Source: Ottowia flava
GTDB taxonomy: Bacteria; Pseudomonadota; Gammaproteobacteria; Burkholderiales; Burkholderiaceae_C
NCBI RefSeq assembly: GCF_042680565.1
Contig: NZ_JBHUEJ010000019.1
Location: 124,001 to 188,000 of the forward strand
Direction of reading: 5' to 3'
DNA: 64,000 bases
Under the pieces are notes generated by a model that was given only the letters and a program-made list of their open reading frames with translations, was not told the origin of the DNA and ran no database searches. Of this stretch, positions 8,197 to 17,093 are shown one piece after another. Position 1 is the first letter of the stretch. The number at the start of each line of letters is the position of its first letter. The position numbers and the translations under genes are program-made.

Positions 8197-8865
8197 CTAC
8201 GGCGAGATCGGATCGTCCAAAGGCTGGGCGGCCAGCGCAGCAAAGCGCCCCGCCTTCGCCAAATACTTCCCCATCAACCGGTCCATCGACGGCCGGGCCC
8301 AGCGTTGCAGCTCCATCAGCAGCGCGTGGTCGGGCCAATCCATGGCGTAGCGGGTGCCCAGATCGCGCTGCAGGCGCGCCAGCAGCTCGGCGGCCATTTC
8401 GGCGTCGGCCAGGGCGCGGTGGGCGCGGCCGGTGCGGGGCAGGCCGAGGTGGTCGACGAGGCGGCCCAGGCTGTGGCTGGGCGCGTCGGGGTAGACGCGG
8501 CGCGACAGCAGCACGGTGCAGGCAAAGGGCTGGGGTGCGTCCAGGCCGGCCAGGGCCAGTTCGGTCTGCCAGAACTTGCGGTCAAACGACGCGTTGTGCG
8601 CGACCATGGGCGCGTCGCCGACGAAGCGGGCGGCTTCGTGCATGACCTCTTCGGCCGGGGGCGCGGCCGCGACCATGGCGTTGGTGATGCCGGTCAGCTG
8701 GGTGATGAAGGGCGGGATCCAGGCGCCGGTGCGCATCAGGCTTTGGTAGCGCCCGACGATGCGCTCGCCTTCCAGCAGGACGATGGCCACTTCGGTGGCG
8801 CGCGCGCCTTGCAGCGGGCCCATGCCGGTGGTTTCAAAGTCGATGACGGCGATCGGTGCGGGCAT
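8197..8865 (-). CDS. DnaQ-family 3'-5' exonuclease
   Basis: 222 residues with the DEDDh exonuclease fold: Exo I motif VIDFETTGMG (Asp and Glu of the metal site, residues 8-11), Exo II MVAHNASFDRKFW, and Exo III HRALADAEM with the catalytic His and Asp. The first ~170 residues align with the epsilon-like exonuclease domain; a short extra C-terminal helical part (RWARPSMDRLMGKYLAKAG) follows. It is a stand-alone proofreading-type nuclease, not the polymerase III epsilon subunit judged by its divergent tail. It lies 58 bp downstream of, and in line with, the DinG-type helicase gene, suggesting co-expression of a repair or RNA/DNA processing pair. Confidence 0.9.
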   Translation of the reverse strand: MPAPIAVIDFETTGMGPLQGARATEVAIVLLEGERIVGRYQSLMRTGAWIPPFITQLTGITNAMVAAAPPAEEVMHEAARFVGDAPMVAHNASFDRKFWQTELALAGLDAPQPFACTVLLSRRVYPDAPSHSLGRLVDHLGLPRTGRAHRALADAEMAAELLARLQRDLGTRYAMDWPDHALLMELQRWARPSMDRLMGKYLAKAGRFAALAAQPLDDPISP

Positions 8866-8869
8866 CTGT

Positions 8870-8938
8870 AAATTTTGAATGAAGCAGGCCTCTGGCCTAG
8901 CGCAATCTGCGCGGCCAGCTACTTAAACTGTAGCGATT
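8870..8938 (-). repeat. Repeat family A, copy 5 (overlaps helicase stop codon)
   Basis: GGCCTCTGGCCTAGCGCAAT, CTGCGCGGCCAGCTAC, TGTAGCGATTG on the plus strand. It fills the 57-bp spacer and supplies the last codons (IATV) and TAA of the helicase gene. Confidence 0.85.
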
Positions 8939-11151
8939 GTGGTGGCGCTGCGCCGCTCCAGCGTGAACGGCGGCAGGCCTTGCAGCAGGCGCGTGCCGTA
9001 GCTGGTGCGCACCAGGCGCTTGTCGTAGCAGTAGACGTGGGCGCGGTCTTCTTCGGTGCGGATGGCGCGGCCGACCCACTGCGCCAGGCGGATGGCGGTG
9101 GCGGGCACGACCAGTTCGCTGAAAGGGTCGCGCCCGGCGGCGCGCAGCCATTCGGCGCGCGCTTCGCCCACCGGGTCGTCGGGCGGGGCGAAGGGTAGCT
9201 TGGTGATGAACAGCGATTCGCACAGCGGGCCGGGCAAGTCCAACCCTTCGCCAAACGACTGCATGCCGAAGATGATGGACGGCAGGCTGGCCGCCACGCG
9301 TTCGCGGTGCTGGCGCAACAGCATCTGGCGCGGCAGGCTGTTTTGCACCAGCACGTGGGCGCGCAGCGCGGGTGTCAGGCGCTCGGTGGCCTGGCGCATC
9401 TGCTCGCGTGAGGTGAACAGCACCAGCGCACCGGCCTCGACGCGCGCCAGGTCGGCCAGCAGCGCGCTGACCATGTCGGCGGTGAAGGCGAGCACGTCGC
9501 GCGGCTCGGCCGCGGTCTCGGTGGCGATGAAGATGCCCTGGCGCGCGTAGTCGAACGGGCTGGGCACGGCCAGGGTGCGCACGGCGTCGTCGCCCGACAG
9601 GCCCGCTTCGCGCAGGAAGAAATCGAACTGGCCGCAGCTGGTCAGCGTGGCCGAGGTCAGCACCGCGCCGCGCACGGCCGACCACAGGTGGTGGCGCAGC
9701 GTGTTGCCGGGCTGGATGGGGCTGGCGTGCGCCTTGACGACGATGAAGTCGCCGTCCATCGCCAGGGTGAACCACTTGGCCGCGGGCGGCGTGCCTTCCA
9801 CCGCGTCCTGCAGCAGCAGCTGCGCTGTGGCGTGCACGGCTTCCAGCCGCGGTGCCAGCGTGCCCAACTGGGCGTAGAGCGTGGACAGGCGCTTGGCTTC
9901 TTCGGGCCGCTCGCGCATGGCGCTGCGCAGGGCTTTGGCGATGCTGCGCAGCACGGTCAGCAGACCGCCGGCATGGTGCGCGGCCTGCGCAAAGGGCTCG
10001 GTCAGCGCGGCGGGCAAGGCGCCTCCAGGGACGCGCGCGCGGCTGCTGGTCGCGGCCGGCGCAAAGCGCGCCAGCGTGCTGGCGCCGTACGCCTGGCGCG
10101 GCGCGCGCAGGGTGTCGCCGTACACGTCCATGGTCAGGCGCGCGGCGTCTTGCAAGGCGGTGCGCAGCTGGGTGGCGTGCGGGGCGATGTCGCCCAGCTC
10201 GTCGATCTCCATCAGCTGGCCGATGCGCAGCGCGCGGCTCGCCAGCTTGCCGATCCAGTTCAGGCGCGACAAGTCGGCCTCGCAGGCGAAGCGGTCGAGC
10301 GCGGTGGCGGGCAGGTGGTGCGCCTCGTCGACGACCAGCAGGCAGTTGTCCAGCTCGGGCAGCAGCCGCGCGCCCAGCGAGGTCAGCAGCAAATCGTGGT
10401 TGGCGACGATGACGTGCGCGCCGACCAGCTCCTTGCGCTTGTCGTAATACGTGCACTGGCTGAACACCGGGCAGTGCTTGCCGGTGCACGAGCTGGCTTC
10501 GGCCGCCACAGGCTGCCAGACTTCCGACTCGGGCGGTGTTTCCAGCGAGTCGCGGTCGCCGTCCCAGCCGCCAGTCGTCAGCACGTCGGCCATGCGGGTA
10601 TAGAGCTGGACGCGCGCCTCGGTCTCGGCACGCGGACGCGGGGCGCGTTGCTCGGCGGCCTGATCGGCAAACAGGTCGTCGTCGGGCGCGTCGTCGTCCT
10701 CGTGTTGGCCGCCGCTGGCCAGGCGCTCCAGCTTCAGCTTGCAAACGTAGCGCCCGCGGCCCTTGGCCAGGGCGAATTTGAAGGGTTGGTCCAGCTGCGC
10801 GGCCAGCGCCGGCAGGTCCTTGTGGACCAGCTGTTCCTGCAGCGCGACGGTGGCGGTGGAAATCAGCACGCGCGTGCCGCGCGCCAGCGCCAGCTGGATC
10901 GCGGGCACGCTGTAGGCCAGCGATTTGCCCACGCCGGTGCCGGCCTGCAGCACGGCGATGGCGCGTTGTGGCGCGTCGCCTGCACCGCCGCCACTTTCGC
11001 CTTCGACCTTGCCCAACTCTGCTTCGCTGAAGGCCTGCGCCACCGCCTCGGCCATGCGGCGCTGGCCTTCGCGCACGCGAAAGCCGCTGGTGGCCTGCAC
11101 CACGGCGTCGAAGGACTGCAGGGCCTCGTCGGCCCAGACTTTGGGGTTCAT
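8923..11151 (-). CDS. dinG: DinG/YoaA-type ATP-dependent DNA helicase (XPD-like)
   Basis: 742 residues, superfamily 2 iron-sulfur helicase that unwinds DNA 5'-3' in replication restart and repair. Walker A is LQAGTGVGKSLAYSVPAI (about residues 65-80); motif Ia LISTATVALQEQLV; DEAH box VVDEAHHLPA; late motifs FGMQSFGEGLDLPG and AIRLAQWVGRAIR. Four cysteines between motifs Ia and II (GRYVCKLK, SSCTGKHCP, SQCTYYD) should hold the [4Fe-4S] cluster. The start MNPKVWADEA at 11151 is preferred to an ATG 11 codons upstream because family homology begins there. The C-terminal IATV and stop are made of repeat A copy 5. An exonuclease gene follows on the same strand. Confidence 0.92.
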   Translation of the reverse strand: MNPKVWADEALQSFDAVVQATSGFRVREGQRRMAEAVAQAFSEAELGKVEGESGGGAGDAPQRAIAVLQAGTGVGKSLAYSVPAIQLALARGTRVLISTATVALQEQLVHKDLPALAAQLDQPFKFALAKGRGRYVCKLKLERLASGGQHEDDDAPDDDLFADQAAEQRAPRPRAETEARVQLYTRMADVLTTGGWDGDRDSLETPPESEVWQPVAAEASSCTGKHCPVFSQCTYYDKRKELVGAHVIVANHDLLLTSLGARLLPELDNCLLVVDEAHHLPATALDRFACEADLSRLNWIGKLASRALRIGQLMEIDELGDIAPHATQLRTALQDAARLTMDVYGDTLRAPRQAYGASTLARFAPAATSSRARVPGGALPAALTEPFAQAAHHAGGLLTVLRSIAKALRSAMRERPEEAKRLSTLYAQLGTLAPRLEAVHATAQLLLQDAVEGTPPAAKWFTLAMDGDFIVVKAHASPIQPGNTLRHHLWSAVRGAVLTSATLTSCGQFDFFLREAGLSGDDAVRTLAVPSPFDYARQGIFIATETAAEPRDVLAFTADMVSALLADLARVEAGALVLFTSREQMRQATERLTPALRAHVLVQNSLPRQMLLRQHRERVAASLPSIIFGMQSFGEGLDLPGPLCESLFITKLPFAPPDDPVGEARAEWLRAAGRDPFSELVVPATAIRLAQWVGRAIRTEEDRAHVYCYDKRLVRTSYGTRLLQGLPPFTLERRSATTIATV

Positions 11152-11506
11152 GGAAATCGGTGGAGGCGCCGCGTCGCGCCCCATGGGCCGGGCGGTGGGT
11201 GCTACTGTACTTGTATCCAGCGGTCTATGTTAGCCGACGGGGCGCTGCGCGGTCGACAAAAGGACAACTCGGCGGCCTGACGGGGCTGCGGGGCTGGCCA
11301 CCAGGAGCGCGGTTTTGGGCCAACGTCAATGAGCCGCCCACGTTCGACGCAGATCCCATTGGGCGTTGCTGAGAATTTGCATAGGCAAGATTTCATTCAA
11401 TATCTTTCATCTGATGCAATGTGCCCTCAATTCCTGTACCATGTGCTCATGTATCCCTAGCGCCTACCGATCCGCAGGAGCCATCCCCAGCTATCAGGAG
11501 CCCACC
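11152..11506. other. Divergent regulatory region between helicase and toxin-antitoxin genes
   Basis: 355 bp. A possible sigma-70 promoter for the antitoxin is TTGCAT (11377-11382), 18-bp spacer, TATCTT (11401-11406). The segment TGTACCATGTGCTCATGTATC (11435-11455) has repeated ATGT/CATG elements that might be an autoregulation site. Otherwise nothing recognised. Confidence 0.4.
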
Positions 11507-11884
11507 ATGCCCGCCGCCCAAACCGTTCAGGTCCCCAGCCCCGACCGCGTTCTGACCCAGGCCACGCTGCGCGCCGCCGATTTGCTGGCACTGCCAGGGT
11601 CCGACCTGGCCAAGGTCATCGGCGTCAGCGACTCCACCGTCAGCCGCTACCGCAGCGGGGCTGCGGAGATTTCGCCCAGCTCCAAGCCGGGCGAGCTGGC
11701 GCTCTTGCTGGTGCGGGTGTTCCGGTCGCTCGACCCGCTGGTCGGCTCGGACACGCAGTTGCGCAAGGAGTGGATGCATTCGCTGAACAAGGCGCTGGGC
11801 GGCGTGCCCGCGCAGTTGGTCCTCAAGCCCGACGGACTGACGCGCACGCTGTCGTACCTGGATGGCATGCGCGCGGCGGCATGA
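11507..11884 (+). CDS. Xre/MbcA/ParS-family antitoxin
   Basis: 125 residues, antitoxin partner of a RES toxin. The N-terminal part has a helix-turn-helix: ADLLALPGSDLAKVIGVSDS, TVSRYRSGA at about residues 25-55, for operator binding. The C-terminal DUF2384-type toxin-binding region follows (LALLLVRVFRSLDPLVGSD, WMHSLNKALGG, RTLSYLDGMR). The ATG at 11507 has AGGAG 6 nt upstream. The toxin starts at 11881, overlapping the stop as ATGA, so the pair is translationally coupled. Known relatives neutralise the toxin by masking its NAD-binding cleft and repress their own promoter. Confidence 0.9.
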   Translation: MPAAQTVQVPSPDRVLTQATLRAADLLALPGSDLAKVIGVSDSTVSRYRSGAAEISPSSKPGELALLLVRVFRSLDPLVGSDTQLRKEWMHSLNKALGGVPAQLVLKPDGLTRTLSYLDGMRAAA

Positions 11885-12606
11885 CGGCGGCCGCGGCGCC
11901 CTGGCCGGCCGAGTGGCTGCAGGACACCGTCCACGCGCTGTCCGAGCCCGAGGTCTGGCGCGGTGTGGAGACGCAGTACGCCAGCTCCAGTCTGCAACTG
12001 GTCGATTCGCACGCCGAGCACGACGTGCTCGAACAATTGCTGGAAGCCAGTAAGCCGCCGCTGCCCGATGATGCACCGCGCGGCCAGCATTTCCTTCTTT
12101 CCACGCCGTTTCGCTACACGCCGGGGCAGGGCAGCCGCTTCCGCGCGGCGGGCAGCCTGGGCATTTGGTACGGCGCGCGCGAGCTGAAGGCAGCCTGCGC
12201 CGAAGTCGCCTACTGGCGCATGCGTTTCATCCTGGACAGCGTGGGCCTGCTGCAGCGCCGCATCACGACGCACCACACCTTCTTCATGGCGGTGGTGCGG
12301 GGCAGCGCAATCGATCTGACCGCGCCGCCTTGGGACGCCTTCGCCAGCGCCTGGACCAGCGGCAGCGACTACACCGAAACCCAGCGCCTGGCCGCTGCCG
12401 TTCAAGCCGCGGGCATAGAAGTGATCCAGTACGCGTCGGTGCGTGAGCCCGGCTGCACCTGCTTTGCCGTCTTCACCCCCGCCGCGCTGCGCCAACCGCG
12501 CGGAGGTATCGACCGCACGCGTCAGAAATGGACCTGCACCGCCACGCGCGAACGCGTGCTGATGGCGCAGGACGGTGGGCCGGGGCGCTGGGAGTGGGAT
12601 GGGTGA
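11881..12606 (+). CDS. RES-domain toxin, NAD-degrading
   Basis: 241 residues. The RES fold resembles ADP-ribosyltransferases, and studied relatives (such as MbcT) deplete NAD by phosphorolysis or hydrolysis. Visible landmarks: WRGVETQYA near residue 25; the Arg-bearing FRYTPGQGSRFRAAGS (about 78-93), where GSRFR is a family hallmark; the Tyr of GIWYGARE; and a Glu in KAACAEVAYWR. The C-terminus (AAGIEVIQYASVREPG, CFAVFTPAAL) also fits. All expected active-site residues appear present, so the toxin is probably intact. It overlaps the antitoxin stop codon by 4 nt. Confidence 0.88.
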   Translation: MTAAAAPWPAEWLQDTVHALSEPEVWRGVETQYASSSLQLVDSHAEHDVLEQLLEASKPPLPDDAPRGQHFLLSTPFRYTPGQGSRFRAAGSLGIWYGARELKAACAEVAYWRMRFILDSVGLLQRRITTHHTFFMAVVRGSAIDLTAPPWDAFASAWTSGSDYTETQRLAAAVQAAGIEVIQYASVREPGCTCFAVFTPAALRQPRGGIDRTRQKWTCTATRERVLMAQDGGPGRWEWDG

Positions 12607-12650
12607 AGCGCCGCGCTTCGTCTCCGCGGTGGGCCTTGGCGGACATTCTT

Positions 12651-12716
12651 TGTGCTATTCATTGGATAGCTTTCTGCGCTGATGGTTGTAGGGCTAAAGC
12701 CTGATTTGTCTTGAAA
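12651..12716 (+). repeat. Repeat family A, copy 6
   Basis: GCTATTCATTGGATAGCTTT, CTGCGCTGATGG, TTGTAGGGCTAAAGCCTGAT; one of the closest copies to the consensus, placed between convergent genes. Confidence 0.9.
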
Positions 12717-12773
12717 CAGGTTTGCCATTCCCCGGCCGAACGACGCAGCGGCCGCCGGGGTCAACCGACGCGC

Positions 12774-13850
12774 TTACTTCGCCGCGGCGCCATCCGCCGA
12801 CACGCCTAGCGCCTTGTGCAGCTTGGTGCTGGTGGTCGTGTACTGGAACGGCACTTCCTTGCCCGGGAAGACGAAGGGCAGGGCGCCGTAGGCCGCCAGC
12901 GTGGCTTCGTGAAAGCCGCACAGGATCAGCTTCTTCTTGCCGGGGTAGGTGTTGATGTCGCCCACGGCGAAGATGCCGGGCTCGTTGGTGCCGTAGGTCT
13001 CGGTGTTGACGACGAGCTGCTTGCGCTCGATGTCCAGCGACCAGTCGGCGATGGGGCCGAGCTTGGGGCTCATGCCCAGGAAGGCGAGCAGCGCGTCCAG
13101 CGGCACGCGGCGCGTCACGCCATCGGGGCCCATGACCTCGATGGCGGCCAGGCGGTCGCCGGAGGCGTCGAAGCCGACGACCTGGCCGACCATGAACTGC
13201 ATCTGCTGCGCCTCGCACAGCGCCCGCATCTGCGCCACCGATGCGGGCGTGGCCTGAAAGCCGTCGCGCCGGTGCAGCAGCAGCACGCTGGCGGGCCGGT
13301 GATCGGCTTCTTGCGTGGCGAAGCGAATGGCCCAGTCGAGCGCGGAATTGCCGCCACCGGCGATGACCACGTGTTTGCCGGCAAAGTCGGCGGGGCGCTG
13401 CACGCGGTAGAACAGCTGGCGGTTCTCGAACGCCTCGATGCCAGGCACCGTCAGCCGCCGCGGCTGGAAGGCGCCGACACCCGCGGCGATGAACACGGCC
13501 TTTGCCAGCAGGCGCAGACCCTGGGCCGATTCCAGCAGAAAGCGGCCATCGGCTTGCTTTTGCAGCGTGCTGACCTCGTGGCCGAGGTGAAAGGTGGGCG
13601 CGAAGGGGGCGATCTGCTTGTGCAGCGCGTCGGTCAGTTCCTGACCGCTGCACACCGGGATTGCGGGGATGTCGTAGATCGGCTTGTCGGGGTACAGCTC
13701 GGACGGCTGGCCACCGATCTGCGGCAGCGCGTCGATGACGTGGGCCCGGATCTCCAGCAGCCCCAGCTCGAACACCTGGAACAGGCCCACCGGCCCGGCG
13801 CCGATGATGGCGGCATCGGTTTCGATCAGCGGCGTGGTGGTGTCGGTCAT
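12774..13850 (-). CDS. Ferredoxin/flavodoxin-NADP reductase, thioredoxin-reductase-like type
   Basis: 358-residue FAD protein. The dinucleotide motif IIGAGPVGLFQVFELG (about residues 15-30) binds FAD; QIGGQPSELYPDK follows; IAGGGNSALDWAIRFA (about 167) binds NADPH; FAVGDINTYPGKKKLI is the C-terminal FAD motif. The CxxC of true thioredoxin reductases is missing, as expected in the YumC-type ferredoxin-NADP reductases. It passes electrons between NADPH and ferredoxin. A 7Fe ferredoxin gene lies just upstream on the same strand (112 bp apart), a plausible redox partner. Repeat A copy 7 occupies the spacer. Confidence 0.92.
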   Translation of the reverse strand: MTDTTTPLIETDAAIIGAGPVGLFQVFELGLLEIRAHVIDALPQIGGQPSELYPDKPIYDIPAIPVCSGQELTDALHKQIAPFAPTFHLGHEVSTLQKQADGRFLLESAQGLRLLAKAVFIAAGVGAFQPRRLTVPGIEAFENRQLFYRVQRPADFAGKHVVIAGGGNSALDWAIRFATQEADHRPASVLLLHRRDGFQATPASVAQMRALCEAQQMQFMVGQVVGFDASGDRLAAIEVMGPDGVTRRVPLDALLAFLGMSPKLGPIADWSLDIERKQLVVNTETYGTNEPGIFAVGDINTYPGKKKLILCGFHEATLAAYGALPFVFPGKEVPFQYTTTSTKLHKALGVSADGAAAK

Positions 13851-13863
13851 CCGGCGTGCTTCA

Positions 13864-13920
13864 CATTCGATAGCTGGTTGCGCAATTTGGGCGCGGGCTG
13901 GGGCTTGATTTCATTCAAAC
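13864..13920 (+). repeat. Repeat family A, copy 7 (degenerate)
   Basis: ATTCGATAGCTGGTTGCGCA keeps the core, but the second half is drifted (GGGCGCGGGCTGGGGCTTGA). Confidence 0.7.
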
Positions 13921-13962
13921 CCGTGTCAGAGCACCATCGTAGCGGCACGCCGCCGCCAGCGT

Positions 13963-14292
13963 TCAGCGCTTGAGGAAGGGCAGCTTGTCGGTGCGGTCTT
14001 TCCACTCTTCCGCGTCCGGCAGCGCGTCCTTGCGCTTGGTGATGGTGCGGTAGGCCGGGTCGCGCGCCAACTGGGCGTTGATCTCGGTCATGTGCACCTG
14101 GTCCTTGGGCACGTCTTCTTCAGCGTAGATGGCGTTGACCGGACATTCGGGGATGCACACCGCGCAGTCGATGCATTCGTCGGGGTCGATGGTCAGGAAG
14201 TTCGGGCCTTCCTTGAAGCAGTCGACCGGACACACATCCACGCAGTCGGTGTACTTGCAGTTGATACAGGATTCGGTGACGACGTGGGTCAT
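13963..14292 (-). CDS. fdxA: 7Fe ferredoxin
   Basis: 109 residues, small soluble electron carrier with one [3Fe-4S] and one [4Fe-4S] cluster. The first cluster set is in SCINCKYTDCVDVCPVDCF (residues 9-25), the second in CIDCAVCIPECPVNAIY (about 40-56), followed by the long C-terminal extension (KDALPDAEEWKDRTDKLP) characteristic of FdxA. The start at MTHVVTESCINC (14292) matches family N-termini; the longer upstream frame does not. Lies beside a ferredoxin-NADP reductase gene and upstream of it in the same direction, fitting a joint electron-transfer role. Confidence 0.95.
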   Translation of the reverse strand: MTHVVTESCINCKYTDCVDVCPVDCFKEGPNFLTIDPDECIDCAVCIPECPVNAIYAEEDVPKDQVHMTEINAQLARDPAYRTITKRKDALPDAEEWKDRTDKLPFLKR

Positions 14293-14565
14293 GTTCTTGG
14301 GGCTGAGAGCAAACGAAAAATGCGTGGACGGTGGCACCGCCCTGGCGGCGCGGCGGGTCGGGCCCAGCCGCAACGGCCAGGAGGACCGTGGCCAATAGGG
14401 GATTTTACCGGCTGGGCCACCTCATGCGGGGGGAAGTCCCAGTGGGAAAAGGGTTGCCTTGAGCGGGGTCATTTCGCGACCACGGCGCGCACAGGCGGGG
14501 TGTCGGGCGACGCTGGCGCCACGCGCAGCCGCTGTGGGCAATGACCAGCGTACGGGTTGCCCGGC

Positions 14566-15969
14566 TCAGCGCACCAGCACGGCGCCGGCGGTGCGCTGGC
14601 TGGCGGTGTCGACCAGGATCAGCGCACCCAGCGTGCGGCTGCGGGCAAACGGCGTGGCGGGCACCGCTTCCTGAAGCGCCAGCTCGACATGGCCGATGGC
14701 GTTGGCTTCCAACTGGTCGGCCGGCTGGCGCGCCAGGGTGTGGATGTCCAGCCGCTCGGCGATGCGCTGCACTTTGGCCTTGACCCAGCGGTGGCCGTGC
14801 AAGGCCCAGTACACGCGCCCGGGCCGCAGCGGCTCGTCGTCCAGCCAGGCGATGGTGGCGGACACGGTGCGCGTGATCGGCCAGGTGGCCACGGGCGCGG
14901 GCGTGTCGTCGAAATCGTCGGCCGCAGCAGCGGGGGCTTCAGCCGGCGCAGCCACGATCCAGTCGCCGCGCGACACGTCCAGTTCGCGGTCCAGCACGAT
15001 GCCGGCGCTGTGGCCCGCGGCCACCTCATCCGGGTGCCGTGCGTGGTCCAGCACCTGCGCGACCACGGCTTGCTGGCCGCCCGGCAGCAGTTGCACGCGC
15101 GCGCCGGGCGCGACCTGGCCAGTGGCGACGCGGCCCCAGAAGACGCGGCGGCCGATGCTTGTATCCACGGAGGCGGAGGCGCTGCCGCTGGCAGCCTGGG
15201 TGGGCTTCTCTACCCATTGGACAGGGAACGCGAATGGCAGGTCCGTCTCGCGCGGTGTCACCGGCAAGCGCTCCAGCAGCTCCAGCAGCGTCGGGCCGAC
15301 GTAGCCGCACCACCCGGGATTCTGGTGCCCGGTGTCGACCACGTTCCAGCCCTTCAGTGCGGAGATCGGCACGATCGCTGTGGTGGGCAAGCCGGCGCCC
15401 TTCGCAAATGCTTCGAGCGCGGCGCGGATGTGCTGGTAGGCCAGCGTCGGGTCGCTCACCGCGTCGAGCTTGTTGATGGCGAACAGCACCGACGGCACGC
15501 GCAGCAGCTGCAGCAGCAGGCCGTGCCGGCGCGTTTGCGGCAGCAGCTTGAGGCCCGCGTCGGCCCAGTCCAGCTTGGTCGCGTCGACCAGCACCACGGC
15601 AGCATCGGCCTGGGACGCGGCCGTAACCATGTTGCGCGTGTACTGCTCATGCCCCGGCGCGTCGCCGATGATGAATTTGCGCGCTTCGGTGCTGAAGTAG
15701 CGGTAGGCCACGTCGATGGTGATGCCTTGCTCGCGCTCGGCCTGCAGTCCGTCGGTCAGCTGCGCCAGGTCCGCCTCACCCCCGCGCGTCACCCCCGCCA
15801 GGTGGTCCTGCAGCACGGCCTTGCTGTCGACCAGCAGGCGACCGATCAACGTGCTCTTGCCATCGTCCACGCTGCCGCAGGTGATGAAACGCAGCGCGGT
15901 TTCAGTATCTTTTGTGGCTGCAGCCTTAGAGGCATCTGCGCGGCCAGCTATCAATTCGGTAGTCGTCAT
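14566..15969 (-). CDS. cysN: Sulfate adenylyltransferase subunit 1 (GTPase)
   Basis: 467 residues, the GTPase partner of CysD that drives ATP sulfurylase (sulfate + ATP to APS). GTPase motifs: G1 GSVDDGKSTLIGRLL (about residues 33-47), G3 DAPGHEQYTRNM, G4 NKLD. The EF-Tu-like C-terminal barrels follow. The CysC (APS kinase) domain found fused in some CysNC proteins is absent, consistent with direct APS reduction by the CysH upstream. Residues about 7-25 (LIAGRADASKAAATKDTE) are encoded by repeat A copy 8, an N-terminal extension ahead of the conserved domain. It is the last gene of the DUF934-cysH-cysD-cysN run; a 164-bp gap separates it from cysD. Confidence 0.95.
   Translation of the reverse strand: MTTTELIAGRADASKAAATKDTETALRFITCGSVDDGKSTLIGRLLVDSKAVLQDHLAGVTRGGEADLAQLTDGLQAEREQGITIDVAYRYFSTEARKFIIGDAPGHEQYTRNMVTAASQADAAVVLVDATKLDWADAGLKLLPQTRRHGLLLQLLRVPSVLFAINKLDAVSDPTLAYQHIRAALEAFAKGAGLPTTAIVPISALKGWNVVDTGHQNPGWCGYVGPTLLELLERLPVTPRETDLPFAFPVQWVEKPTQAASGSASASVDTSIGRRVFWGRVATGQVAPGARVQLLPGGQQAVVAQVLDHARHPDEVAAGHSAGIVLDRELDVSRGDWIVAAPAEAPAAAADDFDDTPAPVATWPITRTVSATIAWLDDEPLRPGRVYWALHGHRWVKAKVQRIAERLDIHTLARQPADQLEANAIGHVELALQEAVPATPFARSRTLGALILVDTASQRTAGAVLVR
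15903..15962 (-). repeat. Repeat family A, copy 8 (inside cysN)
   Basis: CAGCCTTAGAGGCATCTGCG, CGGCCAGCTATCAATTCGG on the plus strand. It codes for the N-terminal extension of CysN, read as LIAGRADASKAAA. Confidence 0.8.
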
Positions 15970-16043
15970 GGTGTGACTTTGTTCGGTTCAAAACTTCCAC
16001 AAGGCTTGAGCGTGCAAGACCCAGCCGGCGGAGCGCGCAGCGC

Positions 16044-16136
16044 GACCGCCCCCAGTGCACCCAGGCGCCGGCTTTGCCAAGCCTGGGGTGCGTCCCCCGT
16101 CGGGGAAGGCGCCTGCGGCGCCTCAGGGGGGCCTCA
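16044..16136. repeat. GC-rich intergenic element, family B copy
   Basis: Contains CCCCCGTCGGGGAAGGCGCC, TGCGGCGCCTCAGGGGGG; the reverse complement aligns with 50375-50443 over CCCCCCTGAG, CGCC, GGCGCCTTCCCC. It forms strong GGCGCC-based hairpins in the cysD-cysN spacer. Confidence 0.6.
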
Positions 16137-17093
16137 GAAATACCCGTCTTTTTTGCGCTTTTCCATCGATGCTTCGCTCGTCTTGTCGTCCATGCGCGTG
16201 GCGCCGCGCTCGCTCACGTCGGCGGCCAGGGTTTCGATGACGATTTCGCCCGGCGTGGCGGCGAGGCTCTCCACCGGGCAGGTGCAGGTGATGTCGCCCA
16301 CAGTGCGAAAGCGCACGGTGCGCGTTTCCACCGTTTCGCCGTCTTTCGGTGGTGTCAGTGGCGTCACCGGCACCAGCAGGCCGCGGCGCTCGACCACCTC
16401 GCGCTCGTGTGCGTAGTAGAGGCTGGGCAACGCGATGTTTTCGCGCGCGATGTACTGCCACACGTCCAGCTCGGTCCAGTTGCTGATGGGGAAAACGCGG
16501 AAGTGCTCGCCCTGCGCCAGTCGCGTGTTGAACAGCGTCCACAGCTCGGGCCGCTGCGCCTTGGGCTGCCACTGGCCGAAGCTGTCGCGGTGCGAAAAGA
16601 TGCGCTCCTTGGCGCGCGCCTTTTCCTCGTCGCGGCGGGCGCCGCCGATCAGCGCGTCAAAGCGGAATTCCTCTATGGCTTCGAGCAGCGTGACCGACTG
16701 GTGCACGTTGCGCGATTCGCCCGGGTGGGCCAGCCGCACGGTGCCGCGCGCCATGCTGTCTTCGACGCTGCGCACGATCAGCTCGGCGCCCAATTCGGCC
16801 GCGCGCTGGTCGCGGAAATCGGTCACTTCCGGGAAGTTGTGGCCGGTGTCGACCATCAGCAGCGGGTAGGGGATGCGCCCCACGCCAAAAGCCTTTTCGG
16901 CGCAACGCAGCATCACCAGCGAATCCTTGCCGCCGGAGAACAGCAGCGCGGGGCGCTCGAACGCGGCCACTTCGCGCAGGATGAAGATGGTTTCTTCTTC
17001 CAGCGCGTCCAGGTGCGCATTGCTCAGCGTGTGGGCGGCGGCATCGGCATCAGCGGCGCGCAGCAGTTCGTTCGACTCGGTGCGCGCGTTCAT
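16134..17093 (-). CDS. cysD: Sulfate adenylyltransferase subunit 2
   Basis: 319 residues, catalytic ATP sulfurylase subunit of the PAPS reductase fold. ATP PP-loop FSGGKDSLVMLRCAEKAF (about residues 51-68); VDTGHNFPEVTDFRD; IGGARRDEEKARAKER; and FPISNWTELDVWQYI are family hallmarks. The start MNARTESNELL at 17093 overlaps the cysH stop as ATGA, so the two are coupled; a longer in-frame start 15 codons upstream lies inside cysH and is less likely. Works with CysN to make APS from sulfate. Confidence 0.96.
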   Translation of the reverse strand: MNARTESNELLRAADADAAAHTLSNAHLDALEEETIFILREVAAFERPALLFSGGKDSLVMLRCAEKAFGVGRIPYPLLMVDTGHNFPEVTDFRDQRAAELGAELIVRSVEDSMARGTVRLAHPGESRNVHQSVTLLEAIEEFRFDALIGGARRDEEKARAKERIFSHRDSFGQWQPKAQRPELWTLFNTRLAQGEHFRVFPISNWTELDVWQYIARENIALPSLYYAHEREVVERRGLLVPVTPLTPPKDGETVETRTVRFRTVGDITCTCPVESLAATPGEIVIETLAADVSERGATRMDDKTSEASMEKRKKDGYF

